Shown: in pieces, positions 32,248 to 44,549 of the stretch | Layout: each line of letters opens with the position of its first letter | Position numbering within the stretch: the first letter of the stretch is position 1 | Assembly: GCA_934047225.1 (NCBI GenBank) | Contig: OW204004.1 | Location: 7,320,401 to 7,384,400 of the forward strand | Source: Ypsolopha sequella | Lineage: Eukaryota; Arthropoda; Insecta; Lepidoptera; Ypsolophidae | Length of the DNA: 64,000 bases | Reading direction: 5' to 3' | The notes under the pieces: generated by a model | Database searches by the model: none | Seen by the model: the letters and a program-made list of their open reading frames with translations, nothing else | What the model was told of the DNA's origin: nothing | Position numbers and translations under genes: made by a program

Positions 32248-32260
32248 TATTTAGCAAACA
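32248..32260. repeat. 13-bp target-site duplication, right (Penelope element A)
   Basis: TATTTAGCAAACA, identical to 29,852-29,864. Confidence 0.85.
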
Positions 32261-34313
32261 CCCTGACAAGGCACAAAATACAGAAGCACTGCTCAATAGA
32301 TACCCTACCTATAAATAGAATTTAATTAGCAAAAGTAATTCCCAATTACAATACTATGTAGTGTACCTACAATACAAATTACAATTATATTTGGTGTATA
32401 CAATACACACGAACCTGAATGCAAATTCCACTATGCACTTGTATATACCTTGAAAGTATATAAATTCATGCCAACATAACAGTGTGTTAACTAACAAGTT
32501 GATTTCCAAATCTATAATATAAACCGTTATATGATATAATGTTATTGGAGTACAAGAACACTTTATATGTACTAAGTTAACAATTTATATTGATATTACC
32601 GAATCCTTCGGTAATCAATTATCTACTCAAAGCACTAAACAAATCCAATATAATTGCTACATCAATAACATGTACATTACAACCATGTAAAAGCCTAGCT
32701 ATGTTAAAAGTTCAATGATACTGGGGCCGCCCAGTTCCATTGTTTAAATGTATATAATCTGAAGGTAGGATAAACCACACTCGGCTACCAGAAAACTGTG
32801 TGATAAAAGGTGATATCAGCAGCCGGAACAGGGGCCCATAAGCTGTCCCAGATCTACGTCCATGTAAATTCAATCCGCTGATATGCTACAAAGAATAGGT
32901 ACAAAATTTCCTACCAGAAAATGGTACTTGATGACGTCCTCAGCACGAATTCCTTCAGTGCGCGGAGTCCAAGGTGTGCCGGTGTTGTGACACGTTGTTC
33001 ACCTTCCACGAAGAATCTAAACACAACCCACCTACACCTGGATGCATCCAAACCCAGAAGAAATGGTAATCTGACAAAGTTCTGCCTTTGTTGGAAACCG
33101 CATGGGTACAGGTTATGTCACACACACACAGGAAATAAACTATAAGTGGCCTTCACGCCAAAATATTGTCAGACCCTGACTCAGTAATGTTTTTTAAGAT
33201 GTCCACATCAATTCTTTTCGTATTAACCATTAATATATTAAAATAATGAGAAAAAACCTCCGATCATCGGAATGTCGTCCCAGCAAGAGAGCGCAGTGTT
33301 ACCACACACAAAAAACAAAATCGTCGACCGAACACTCGACAGATGCGTTCTAAAAATATACATTTTATTCATAACACAGTTAAAAAACCAAAGCGTTAGA
33401 GCAGGACTGAATTTTAGCACTGTGCAGACCCAGTTCAAATTTTAAATACGGTCAATAATAAATCGATGTACTAATTTTATATATTTTCTGCTGATACTCC
33501 CAACAATACTATAAAAATTGCATATTTCAACAAACGACCAACATTTCTGAAAACTTGTTTTTCAGATAGAAGAGTCGTTAGAAACTATCAAGCACTGATA
33601 TTGAGAAAGTTCAAGTACAATTTTCACCCTCGAGGTCTATTTGACCAATAGCATTCGAGCCTCCTGCTAGGCAAAAATAAACCTTGTCCCCAAAACTTTA
33701 AAGCTACATTTTCATTTTGGAAGTTTATTTCGTAGCAGCCACTTGTCGTTTCTACGTTGAAAACTGTGGAGTTGCAGAAATATGCAGTATTTTTCTTGGC
33801 TTCTCTTTGACATTGAGTTCAGTCAGTTTTACGCTCAGAATAAGATTTCTTATTCTGGGGTTTTACGAGTCGAATGATTGGCACATATTAAAAACATACA
33901 TTTTAGGGCCATGTAAAGAAGAAAAAGTAATCACTATGGTGAGAGTACTACAGACACCGGATACAAGTCGATAAAACACCTTTTATACTAAGTCTACTAG
34001 CTTCTACGCCGAGCCTGGCATGCACAGATTCACATCATAGTAAGTCTAGGATCCATAGTCAGTCCACTCACACACGTACATACCGCCGCTATTGCTATGC
34101 TTCAGTAGTTGCTTGGCGGTGGCGCTGTCCCCTTTTTTTGTACGTCCATGGTGCAGTGACAATATTTAGAAGTAAAAGGTCTGATATATGCTAATGAGTT
34201 CAGGTGGTCATCACACCTAAACCCTTTAGTGATTGTTTTTAAAAATGTATATTGTTTTACTGTTTTGTAAATAAGACTGTGTGGGTAGTTTAAAATAAAA
34301 TTGTTGGGAATAT
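32261..34313. other. BEL 5' leader / possible LTR and flanking non-coding DNA
   Basis: No gene is supported. The part to about 33,400 is continuous with the BEL leader once the Penelope insertion is removed and probably holds the 5' LTR, but no second LTR exists to define it. At 33,390-33,430 the motif GCGTTAGAGCAGGACTGAATTTTAGCA joins two repeat motifs seen at 3,334 and 8,660. An 85-codon frame at 33,717-33,974 has no recognisable domain. Confidence 0.45.
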
Positions 34314-34546
34314 AAGGTGAAATTTAATCAACCACCTGAATTCATACTGGAGACTCAGTTAGTGATCAGGAACAATATTTAATGATGTGCCAGGTGAAAT
34401 TTAAAAAAAAAATTGCTCCTAACTAGTCCAGTGCGAATGGGAGCAAACATAATTTTTTTATGATTTTGAAAAAGAGAAAATTGAACCTTTTTCCTGATCA
34501 CTGAGTCTCCAGTATGAATTCGCTCGGTTGATCAAATTTAACCTAG
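34314..34546. mobile_element. Fold-back element, ~45-bp arms (copy A)
   Basis: AATTCATACTGGAGACTCAG at the left pairs with CTGAGTCTCCAGTATGAATT at the right. The motif ATTCATACTGG is also at the arm ends of the larger fold-back at 38,224, suggesting related families. Confidence 0.75.
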
Positions 34547-35548
34547 TATAAGTTTTCATTTCGAATTAGAAGTACTAATAAGCTCTTCACAGTTAATAGA
34601 TAGCATGTGCCTTAACGAGCTCACGTTTGGTTCTATTTTTTATTCTTCTCCAAAGTAAAGCGGAATTGGTGCAAACAAATAATATTTCTTTATTATAAAA
34701 CAAAACTCAATCCTATCTTTCGATTGTCAGACTTTAGTAAAGGCTTAAACGGGGACTTTCTTCGTGTCGCGATCTCTACCTGTGAATTTATAGCGGCTCC
34801 AGTGTCGTGACGTGCTGGAATTTACGACATTAACATAGCGCGTCGAGAATGTCTTTCTACAGGTGAATTTTAAGGCGTATGACCACGCTAAATAAACAAC
34901 TCGATGTTTGTCGGTACAGATATCAACGGAAACGACATTGAAATAATGTTCATTTCAGCGAGCCTTGAAAAGTGCCTGTTACGACAACCACTGCGTCTCC
35001 GGCTAGCGCAAAATAGAAGAAAATAATACTTTTCACATGGACGCCATGAACGGAAAAAAAATTTGAACTTAAATTTTTTAGATCTAAAAATTTCCTATAA
35101 TTTGGCGAAATAATAATTAAAATCGCTTTAGGCGTTTAGAAGGAGTAAGAGAATTCTTGTGTTAATCATGTGAAACTTTCGATGACTTTCGATTTTTTTT
35201 TGTCAAAACTTACAATTGAAAAACAGTTTATGAAACTTAAAATTTATTTTTGACTCTATAATGCCTATCAAATATTTTTATGAAAATTTTTGGACCACCC
35301 GTGTGGGAGGAGCAGGTCTTCAAAGACAGGTCTAAATTACAGTTGGCGTGAATACTGACGCCAAACATACATGAAGACCCTTATCTGCGTACTATATTGA
35401 CTGCCGGTTTTTGGGTTCCCACACTTTTTGTCTCTCTGCCCATCAAGCAAGACCTTGCGACTCAGGCAAATCATGATAAGTATAGGTTGATTAAGAAAAA
35501 TATTGTCTTTTTTATTTTTTATTACTATGGTAATTTTTTTATACTTGA
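34547..35548. other. Non-coding stretch
   Basis: Nothing recognised. In copy B the equivalent stretch carries a 210-bp insertion (56,375-56,584). Confidence 0.45.
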
Positions 35549-35575
35549 CTGATGACGGCCCACTAAGGGCTGAAA
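35549..35575 (+). ncRNA. Hammerhead-core-like motif (copy A)
   Basis: CTGATGA, C, GGCCC, ACTAA, GGGCT, then GAAATATATTTC. The stem is five pairs, one of them G-U. As at 23,215 there is one extra nucleotide after CUGAUGA. The flanking TTGACTGATGACGGCCC is shared between the two loci. Confidence 0.4.
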
Positions 35576-36069
35576 TATATTTCAAGTTTTAAATTTTCTT
35601 TTATTTATTGTACATATTTAAAGTTATATTGTGTATAGTTCTAAATAAAAAGCTAATAGAGGCATATTATATATTTATTAAAGTAAATATAATATAATAC
35701 AAGGGCATCAAACTGAAAAGGCGTATCAACAGATTTTCTGAATCCAGAAAACTCTAACATTTTTGGGTGAATCTCCATATTTATTAGCTCTATGATGTAC
35801 TGAAAAAGTAACGGTTGCTCCACTAGTCATATGGACTGTTATGCCTAGTCTACGACATGAAAAGGCGTTTTTATAATTAAGGAAAAATATTTTTAAACAA
35901 CTAGTCGATACTTTATAATATATTTTTGTAGATACGCTCTTTCAGCGTGATGCCTTCAAATTATAAAAATAGGTCTTTACATATGAAATTGCTGAAATTT
36001 TCTTACAGATTCATGAGTTCATAGTTCCTGTAATTCAATAGCTATTTCCATTATTTGTTTTTTGTTTGA

Positions 36070-36379
36070 GAGTTGATGAACTAAAGTTGCTATCAAAATT
36101 TCGTATCACCGTCCTAGATACCGTTAAAACCCATCTAATAAAATATAATTGCAGTGCATATGTCATTCTAAATTGTCAAACCACGAGAATTGGTGTCAAA
36201 AAAGACCTCATTTCAATAAATATTTCTATCGAGCCAAATTTCCCCAATCGCGTTTCTGTTTAACAGATCCCTAGAAAAAGATTCCAAAAATAATATAGTA
36301 TTTTATCAAAATAATACATTTATTTACTGAAGTAGATATGCAAGTTCTTAAAGTGTCAAGTTCTTTTCCGTAGCGCCTT
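36070..36379. mobile_element. Right part of a TTAA-type MITE, without the nested unit (copy A)
   Basis: ACTAAAGTTGCTATCAAAATTTCG...GTAGCGCCTT matches 11,390-12,174 minus the nested 221-bp units. This is the empty site that defines those nested insertions. The left end is missing. Confidence 0.7.
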
Positions 36380-36449
36380 GTATCGGTATGGCCGATTATT
36401 TACTACAATAATCGGTATCGGTGTCGTATCGGCAACATTGTGTATCGTT

Positions 36450-37646
36450 CAGTGGCGTGCACAGAGTTTTTACACAGGGTAGACATAAAATCCGGTCAAG
36501 TGCGAGTCAGACTCGCGTACCTAAGGTTCTGTATCGTGGATGAAAAATTTAATTTTGTTTTCGTGAATATCTAAACCGCTATATTATTCCTGTAATCTTT
36601 ACGTGAGCACATAATTACCATGATTTATTTTTTATTTTTTATCAACCAATTTAAGAGATAAGTTGAGGGACATCAATTTTTTTTGTAGTTTTTCGAGGAT
36701 TTCCAAAAATAGACGCAAGTAAATACAGCTAAGCTGTATATTTTTATGCGCATCTGTAACCGGCATCGTTCCAAACAGTTTGATTATTTGAAAATAACAA
36801 GCAGAAGAAACAAAACAATCGATTAGTATGTTTACAACCTGTCAGCCAGTTAAATGTTTCATATTGTTTTGGATTGAATTTTCTAGTTGCTTTACCTCTT
36901 ATTTGAACTTATTCAATTTCCGGTACGAAGCGGCCTTTTTCGATTAGGTACTTCTTTTTTTTCAGCAAAACACAGTTTTGGAAACGTACCATTTCTTAAT
37001 TTTTGCACACACACATTCCCAGCACTACTTTCACAGTAGTTACTACTACCACTAGCCATTTTTTGCAATTTTTAGACCCGATTTTATTTTATTTATACTG
37101 CTTGTCATCAATTTGCGTAACGAACGAACGAAAAACAATAATGGATGGCGCCGGCCTTCGGGCTTCGTAAGACTTCGGTAATTTTCGGTGAATGTCGTAA
37201 AACTAAAAAGCCGTCGGCTTTTTGCAGAGTTTTCGCCTACATCTCGCACGCAAACAAGCAAAAGCTTTTGCATTTGTGTGCCATGTACTAACAGTAACGC
37301 ACACAACAAAGATACTGTTGGAATAATGACCCACACATATAAACCGGCAGCCACCATTCCGCGATGGCTGGTCCGAAATTGAATTACAATGGATCATAAC
37401 ATAAGCCATTCACTTCATACTTTCGTAATCGATTTTAGCGATGTAATTCTATTTCGGAATGCTCGAGTGAGCGAGCGACTCGCAGCTGTGAACTGAGACT
37501 CGCAGTTCCCGCTAATGACAATAGATGGCGGTCGGTGTCGCTACACTTTAGCAGTTTTTTTTTACGATATGCGTAAAAATGCGTAAATGATGCGTGTTTG
37601 TCAGGGTAGACAGTGTCTTTTTGTCTGTATGGACCGCACGCCATTG
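36450..37646. mobile_element. hAT-like non-autonomous element, ~1.2 kb (copy A)
   Basis: Starts CAGTGGCGTGCACAGAG and ends as the complement of CAATGGCGTGCGGTC. The flanks GTATCGTT and GTACCGTT look like an 8-bp target duplication with one change. The left end is the same as in the fold-back MITE at 19,453. The interior carries AAGTGCGAGTCAGACTCGCGTACC, a motif widespread in lepidopteran repeats, but no transposase. Copy A lacks 116 bp present in copy B (57,648-57,763). Confidence 0.65.
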
Positions 37647-38223
37647 GTACCGTTACATCCCTAGTCAGAAGGTCGCACCACGTAATAAACCTTCGTTTAC
37701 ACAAGTTAAAAATCTCAAAATTTTGGAAAATATTAATAAAATATTAATAATTCACAGCGAACAGCGCATATTTGGCAATTCTGGCGAGCATACTGCTCGT
37801 ATATTTACTAATTTGATAAAATAGTGCGGAACGGAACCAGAATAGTTGGCGTTTGTTCGTCATCTCCCAATTTAAATCTTTATATTCTTTTGTTAAAAAC
37901 ACGTGACTTCCAAACATCTGACCTCTAAAATGGCTGAGGCAGAAACAAGTATTCTTCACGACCACTTCAGGGACCACCCAAGAGACCCGTTTTGCTCTCT
38001 CCAAGCAAAGTGGCAAGTTCTGTTGTAGTTTTTTACTAGGTAATGTGAATTTTATTATCTAAACGATTCATCGGTTAAATTCATAATAACTAGAGACCAG
38101 ATTATAAGTATGCAACATCAAAAGCTCGAAATATGCATGAAAAAACTTAAAAGATGCATGAAAAGTGTCAAAATATGTAACATTTTTAGTGATTTTATTT
38201 CAATTTTTTTTTTTTAATAACAT

Positions 38224-38497
38224 AATATACAAGGTGACTTTTTGATCATCGTCCGAATTCATACTGGTGGCTTGGTAAGTGATCAGTATCGTGGATCAAT
38301 AACAATTTTGGTGAAATTCGTAAAATGAAATTTCGACTCCCCATAGTGATTCACTCGGGACTGGAAGTGAATTTCTATGGGAAGCCGAAATTTCATTTTA
38401 GGATTTTCACAAAAATTGTTATTGATCCAAGATACTGATCACTTATCAAGCCTCCAGTATGAATTTGGACGATGATCAAAAAGTCACCTTGTATATT
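38224..38497. mobile_element. Fold-back element, ~130-bp arms (copy A)
   Basis: AATATACAAGGTGACTTTTTGATCATCGTCC begins the left arm, and the right arm ends with its exact complement at 38,497. The arms continue to the centre with few mismatches. It is inserted just downstream of the LINE fragment on its strand. Confidence 0.9.
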
Positions 38498-38919
38498 TAT
38501 TTATAAAAAAGGAACGCTAACAATAACAACACACACATAAAAATAACAAACAGATAAGACCTTGATCTGGTGTTGCCATCAATTACAAGCATCCACAACA
38601 TTATCTAAATTAAATACGAACATAAAACATTAAATTATAGACATTGATTAAAAATTTCAATAAATTTGAATAAAAGAAAAAAAATACAGAAACATTACGG
38701 AAAAAGAATTAAATCAGATTATAATGAAAAGATATTAAAAATAATTATTATGTACATTAGAATTAATTTAATCTAAACTTAAAATCTAGAAATAATATTT
38801 ACAAAATTATTTGAAATTAGAATAATTATAGTTGTAATAAATTTATAATAGTATTGATAAAAAAATTATAAATGACATGATTTTAATTACAATGCAATAT
38901 CTTATACTTAAAATTCTTA

Positions 38920-39404
38920 ATTCTATCGTTAAAAATATCCAGGGAGTGGGATTCCCAAATTGAATTATAGGTTTTAAAAGGTCTTATATTTGGTGAATAA
39001 CACCCAAGGTTAGTTCTACGTGTTGGAATTGCAAACGTGTCCATCGTCACCCGTTGGGAAGAAGACGAGGAACAGCTAGGTTCATACTGTCCACAATCTC
39101 ATCACACGAAACACTCCCATCTATCACATTATGTACAAACGACAAATCGAGCATTAATTTTACGTTCAAACAATTTATTTAGTTTGAAAAGTGATAATCT
39201 ATCATCATACTTGGTTCGACTACAAATTTTAGGAGAGATATAAGCAAGATGTCTGGTAAAAGAGCGTTGGATAGATTCGATTCTATTAGAATGCTCAGCA
39301 TGGCAAGGATTCCAGATAAGTGATCCAAACTCGAGGGTATTGCGAACCAGTGCAGTATAAAGAGTGATCTTTGACTGGATAATGCGGAAATCTTTGGTAG
39401 CTCT
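38920..39404 (-). pseudogene. Non-LTR retrotransposon RT C-terminal fragment (copy A)
   Basis: Minus-strand translation from 39,404 gives RATKDFRIIQSKITLYTALV, then an EFGSLIWNP motif, then HSNRIESIQRSFTRHLAYIS and YDDRLSLFKLNKL. This is the C-terminal region following the RT fingers and palm in Jockey-type LINEs. The frame stops at 39,047. The family's next segment (FAIPTRRTNLGCYSPNIRPF) continues in another frame to about 38,920. So this is a 5'-truncated, frameshifted relic. Confidence 0.8.
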
Positions 39405-39819
39405 TTTAAACGGAGAAGAGTATTATTTACAAATTATTTTAATATTTTGCTCCCTATTATTGTAAACAGAAACGATCAGGTACTGTTCTAAATGTTTGAT
39501 GGAAAGATTGTCGGTAGAAAGGGCTAAAAAAATTATACATTGCCTAAATGCACACACACGCTAAAACAGCTGACGTAACTATTTCGGCAACTGACATAAT
39601 AAGACTAAACAAAAATAAAGGCACCTGTACTGTGATAAATACTGGGAATAAATCTGTTATGAACCAATCGGGATTACATTTTAAATTGCTCGGTTTATAC
39701 TGCCATGCCAGAGTTACGTAGTAATACTTTATATTCTCTGGCAGAGTGTACGAGTTTGGGGTATTCCCCGATAAAGTAGCAGTGGGGTTACCACAGTGAA
39801 AACTAGCAAAGATATACTG

Positions 39820-41260
39820 AATTAGGGTCTCTGGCAAATTTTACACTACGATATTTACGCAAAATATCTTTTAATCAACTCAATCAGCATGGTAAGAGAG
39901 GTTTTTGTGAAAAGGGCTAGATTGCCCTTTTAGGGCTAAATAGTAAAATCTGGAGAAATCCAATCGTAATCCAATATAAAAAAAACAAGATTTAGCCCCA
40001 ATAAGGCTAAGGTGGCAACACTTACAGTGAGACTACTCAGGCGATATCTGATGTACATATTAGTCGGACCTGGCTGCAGTCCTGTAGGGGAACTCGCGTA
40101 TGGAGATTTTTTTTCAGGAATATAATAGTAGGAGTCTTAATAATTCTTTTGGGTTCGGGTGGATTTCCGTCGCCTTATGCGTTTTCCAGCTATGGCGTCA
40201 TAATTTTTTTGTATGGATCTTTATTTTGAAATATTATGTGAAGGTTTCAGAAGTTATAAATGATATCGCCAAATCGTACAAGAAGAATTTATTTAAAGAT
40301 TTAAATATTTACATGTTTACAATTCTTATTACATAGTTTTACTAGATCAAATTAAATAATTATTAATGTTTGTATCGTAACATAAGATTTATTAGTGTAG
40401 CAAGAACGCAATTTCAATTTGTGAGCTTCAGATTTAAAGAGGCCTATGGCCCATAAATAAATCTTCCGCGAGCGTCGCCTAGCTAAGAGAACGTATAAAA
40501 ATAACAAATTTAAAGAAAGAGAAAAGGGAACCACCACCACACGTTATTTTGTATTATTGACGATGTAATTTACTGAATAAATGAATATGAATATGAATAT
40601 GAATGTTAAATATAATATTACATTGTGCTAATCCATATTTGAACCTAATGCAATACACTAAGAATGTTTACTTCGAATTAAATAAATTTAATAGAACATG
40701 TTAGATCGAAGTCTCTCTATTGAATACCCAAAAAACATATATAAAATATGAAGTTTGAAATTAACAGCTAAACACATTATTTGATTACATCGTAACCCAG
40801 ATGGGAAACTGTTGCGAAAGTCTTAATGCAGTATGTCCAATTAATTTTTTCTGAAATCTGTCGTATGGTGTATCAAATGTCATTAATTTAACACGCGCGC
40901 GATCAAATACTGTGCTACGGGTGCAGTTTGTCAAATTGGATGACCGTAAGTTTTTTGTGTTTTCTTTCTTGCAAAGCATAAAGGCTTGTGAAAAGTCAAT
41001 TTTAATGCACATCACGTACGCGTTTTCTTACGGCAAAGATGAAATCTTTAGGGGACCCAAAGCACAGCTTTTATGTTTCAGGTCCTTTTTTATAGAGATC
41101 ATTTTGAGATGGAACACGGGATGGCTTTTTGCTGAATTTCTTCGAACTTCAACCTTTGCTTGGAAATAAAAGGTTGAGAAAATATTTCACAAAGGCACCT
41201 AAGAATGCTTCTTGTTCCGTGATTCTTTTATTTGTTGCTTTGGCATTTTGTGATTGTGTT
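39820..41260. other. Spacer between duplicates, non-coding
   Basis: No gene recognised. A retroposon 3' tail, AATAAATGAATATGAATATGAATATGAATG, lies at 40,576-40,605 on the plus strand. ACACGCGCGCGATCAAATACTGTGC at about 40,891 resembles the right arm of the element at 2,741-3,297. Confidence 0.5.
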
Positions 41261-41673
41261 TTAAGGCGAGGCATCGAGTTTTCAACGGGCAGTGTCACTT
41301 CAAGCGGAAAAACGCACAGTGCGAGAGAGACCGATTCAGGGAGAAAGACAAAAAAAATGCTTTTTTAATTATATTTAAAAAAAAAAAACTAGAAAAATTT
41401 CCTTTTACCAAAATGTAGGTATTGTTAAAACCCATGCAATGTTTGGGGTCGGTACATGATAATTAGTTGTCAAACTATAAGAAAGCGTGTGTTTGAAGAC
41501 CTCATTTTAATATTTATTTCTATCGAGTGAAAGATTTTAAATCGCGTTTCTGTATTCCAGAAATCTAGAAAAAGTTTCCGGAAATGTTATACTAATTAAT
41601 CAAACTAGTAGCTTCTTACTGAACGTAGTAAAATTACTCCAAAAAGTGCAAATTCTTCGCGGTGTCACCTTAA
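41261..41673. mobile_element. TTAA-bordered MITE
   Basis: TTAAGGCGAGGCATCGAG at the left, and the complement of TTAAGGTGACACCGCGAAG at the right. The internal CGCACAGTGCGAGAGAGACCGATTC matches the 11,279 and 18,270 elements (CACAGTGCGAGAGGGACGGATTC). Confidence 0.7.
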
Positions 41674-42486
41674 ATAGGTAGGATACTTTTTGAGTTCCGT
41701 AGACAACATAATAAGGAATGCTTATAGTTTCGCCATGTCCGTCCTTAGCTTAGAGACTCTTAGTACTAGAAAGCTGATATTTAGCATAGGTATACATATT
41801 AATTACGTTAACAAAGTGGTAAATTTAAATCTTCAAAAAATATTTTTTTTGGATACGTAAAGATTAGCGCGGGGATGAATTTTTTTTTCTCGTCAATCCC
41901 ATAGTGTGAGGTGTCATTGGATAGGCTTTTCAAAAATATTGTCGTTATGTCAAATTGATTTTTTTTATTTAAGGATCCGTTTGCGAAATATTAAGCTTTA
42001 AAGTGCTAATTTTTGTCAGAGTCAAGTGTCCCCCCTGCCAGCTAAACAATTGTTTTTGGAAAAGTGAAAAAATGTACTGCAGTAGTTTTATATAACGAAG
42101 TTAAAAGGAAAACTGTTCAAGCTAAGTAAGCTTTACAAGTTAACGAGCAATAGTTGACCAATTTAAAATGAAAATTTCGTACAAAATTCATTGAAAATGA
42201 CTTAGGTGAAGTTGTTAGCTGTGTAAAACAGGTAGTATGTTTATGAACCTTCTTAGTCCGCATATTGTGACGCACAGAACAACTACACAGCGCGTGGCCC
42301 AACACGCATTTAGCTTAGTCTCTGCCTAGCCCTCTGCGAGACAGGCGTGAGTATAAGTATGTATTAATGATTTTACAAAGTAAGGATACATAAAGAATAT
42401 AAAGATAAATAGCCATGTCTCATAAATTGTGTATGCATTTTTTATATTTGAAAAGCTTTTTCATTGTTTTTTTTTCACTGCCGCTT
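41674..42486. other. Non-coding stretch
   Basis: CGTAGACAACATAATAAGGAATGCTTATAGTTTCGCCATGTCCGTCC near 41,700 is a motif common in lepidopteran repeats. No gene seen. Confidence 0.4.
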
Positions 42487-42640
42487 AAATTCAAATTCAA
42501 ATAGTTTATTTTGTAAAGGAGGAATACGTAATACAATCAAATTTAATCGTATAAAAATATATGTATTAAAATAATAAATATACATGAACTAAATTAAAGG
42601 TTTATATAATCACATAAATTATATATTACAATATAAACCT
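42487..42640 (-). mobile_element. Non-LTR retroposon 3' end, family L1
   Basis: Begins AATTCAAATTCAAATAGTTTATTTTG and shares ATACATGAACTAAATTAAAGGTTTATATAA with 9,395-9,590. Confidence 0.7.
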
Positions 42641-43077
42641 ATACCTAAATAGTCACCAAACACCGCCTTACAAATAAAAAAAATAAAAAAACACTTGTTT
42701 TGCTACTTGTGTAGGTGTGAGTTTGCTAACGTGTCCATTATTTTTTCAAAGTATTTTCAATTAATTTCTCCTGCAAAATAAATATATTCATTTTACGGGC
42801 TTAATTGAAAATTTTATGAAGTTGAAGTGGGTACGGTAGAGACGCTTGTTAAAAGTTTATAAGTGTTAATGAGATGAAAAACAGCTTGTTTAACAAGTTA
42901 TTTTGCACTTTAATATTTATGAAATATATTCCTGTGGAAGATGCAAGAGGGGTGTGGCAGGATAGTAACAGATGAAAATTTGTAGTCTCTGCCTACCCAT
43001 CTGGGAGACAGGCATTAGTATATAAGAAACACGCTTTCGCATTTAGAATGATACGGATGTTTAAAATTATAAGAAGT

Positions 43078-43078
<1 letters not shown>

Positions 43079-43108
<30 letters not shown>

Positions 43109-43115
43109 CATCTTT
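43079..43115 (-). repeat. (ATAG)n microsatellite serving as a retroposon tail
   Basis: About seven ATAG units run into ATAACATCTTTATTCC, the complement of an AATAAAGATGTTAT 3' end. Similar AACATCTTTATTG ends are at 24,581 and 24,778. Confidence 0.6.
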
Positions 43116-43569
43116 ATTCCATTTCCACAGCATTACACGACAAAGAAAACAAAAAATACACATTTAACAATTAAACAATTAAAAAAGAAAAAAAATAATA
43201 ACACAACTAAAACTAATAAATAATGTAAGTGCTGTGGTAGTGGAAAAGGTCCTCAACTCAGCATAATGCAGAGGCAAGCCACTGCGCTGATTTTCAGTTG
43301 AGGCCCGTTTCCAAAACCGACCTTATGCTATATATACAAAATAGGTGAACAATTGCTAATAGCCGGTGGCAATATTAAAGTTAAAACAAAAACAAAATTT
43401 CTACCATACGGAAGGTTATTTAAAGATAATTAAAGATAATTAAAAGATAGCAGTTAATAAATAAATGAATAATAATAATAATAATAATACTAGGTGTCTA
43501 TATGTTTATGTAAATAAGTTACGTAAATATGAAAATTATGGCTAGTGCAAATACAGTCACTTTTAAAAT
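43116..43569. other. Probable body of the preceding retroposon; (AAT)n run
   Basis: No coding sequence recognised. An (AAT)n microsatellite lies at 43,468-43,489. Confidence 0.35.
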
Positions 43570-43820
43570 TACTCCATCCATCCATCAGCCTGGTTCATCC
43601 ACTGCTGGAGATAGACCTTTCCAAGTGTTTGCCTCCAATGGCGGTTCTTCTGGAACCCATACTCACACACGCTGGGCAGGCGGGTTGGAGAGCGTGGTGC
43701 CAAAACCCTCGCACGAGTGATGCCGCTGGCCGTCACCAGTCTGTTACCAGTTTCAAGGCCTAGCAATTAGGGGTGGATATACCGTCATCAATCGGTGCCT
43801 GGCACGATTGGCTACCTGGT
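43570..43820 (-). mobile_element. LINE 3' fragment, same family as 14,767
   Basis: CTCCATCCATCCATCAGCCTGGTTCATCCACTGCTGGAGATAG and ACTCACACACGCTGGGCAGGCGGGTTGG match the 14.8-kb fragment. Confidence 0.65.
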
Positions 43821-44399
43821 TATGCTTGTTTGAAAAATAAAATAAATAATAACTTTAATTAACCAAAAAGTTACGTAAAATAAGTCACAGAGTTTTGACA
43901 TTTAATATTTATTTTCATCAAATAGGCAGTCAGACAAATATTTAGTTACTTAGATAAATAAAAAGTATGAGCTATACAAATGTAAATCTAAATCTTTGAC
44001 ACCTGTAGCTTAAGCATGAAAACATATCCGTATAGTTGTGTTTCAAACTACATCAAAATCTTATGGAATCTGGAAAACCGCTCCAAGCGGACAGTAGCGG
44101 AACTAACAGCTACGTATGGCAACCTAAAGTTTAGTTTCAAACGCAACGATACGGAGAGGTATTCATGCTTAGTCTACTGAGCTAAACCGAAGGTGCCAAT
44201 TCATAATCATCTCGGTAAAAAAAAAAACAAAAAACAGGGAAACTAATAATTTTAACAGATTGCTTATGATATGTTTGTAACTCAAACCAAAATTATGAAG
44301 TAATATTAAAGAGAACAAGAGTAATGATAAAAATTTGACAAAACATATTATGAACAAAAATCAAAGCAACAAAACACAAAAGACTGCACTTGAAAATTA

Positions 44400-44475
44400 T
44401 TGTGAGTATGAAGGTGTGTGAGGGTGTGTGGAAGGGTGTGTGTGTGAGGAAGTGTGTGTGTAGAGAGAGGGTGAG
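44400..44475. repeat. GTGTG-rich low-complexity tract
   Basis: Irregular GGTGTGTG/GTGTGTGAG repeats, Z-DNA-prone purine-pyrimidine alternation. Confidence 0.6.
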
Positions 44476-44549
44476 TTTGCGCGAAAATAGGGAGTGTTTG
44501 AGATTGTGATCCCCTAGCCCTACGACTTTGTCTTGGGATCAGTTGTTTA

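Larger units (their letters stand above)
31493..32248 (+). repeat. Inverted terminal arm (right) of Penelope element A
   Basis: Complement of 29,895-30,650. The junction falls at TTGAGGTTAAC, right before the truncated RT frame begins on the other strand. Confidence 0.85.
24885..33400 (-). mobile_element. BEL/Pao LTR retrotransposon, copy A, truncated and invaded
   Basis: Transcribed toward lower coordinates: 5' leader (about 33,400 to 29,815, split by a Penelope-like insertion), gag, protease, RT/RNase H, and integrase up to the second catalytic Asp. Gene order and domains are those of BEL/Pao elements. The 3' end is lost: at about 24,885 the integrase runs into an unrelated repeat (GATTAGAGCAGGACAGACAG). 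No 3' LTR is present, so the 5' LTR cannot be confirmed by comparison; the 33,400 edge is approximate. The element is GC-richer than its surroundings. Confidence 0.75.
25005..39819 (+). repeat. Segmental duplication, copy A
   Basis: This 14.8-kb block is repeated in direct orientation at 45,946-61,084. Position offsets rise stepwise (20,941; 20,927; 20,910; 21,150; 21,265) and mark about half a dozen indels. Between indels the copies differ only at scattered bases. Left breakpoint: AGCCTTGGTGG at 25,005. Right limit of match: GATATACTG at 39,819. Confidence 0.95.

Noticed and set aside
32261..33400. Assigning an exact 5' LTR and primer-binding site to BEL copy A
   Set aside because: No second LTR exists for comparison, and no candidate tRNA match was convincing.
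33717..33974. 85-codon frame conserved in both copies (also 54,627-54,884)
   Set aside because: Conservation is explained by the recent duplication; no domain or coding signature.
37052..37357. 101-codon minus-strand frame conserved in both copies
   Set aside because: Lies inside the hAT-like non-autonomous element and has no transposase motif; identity reflects the duplication.
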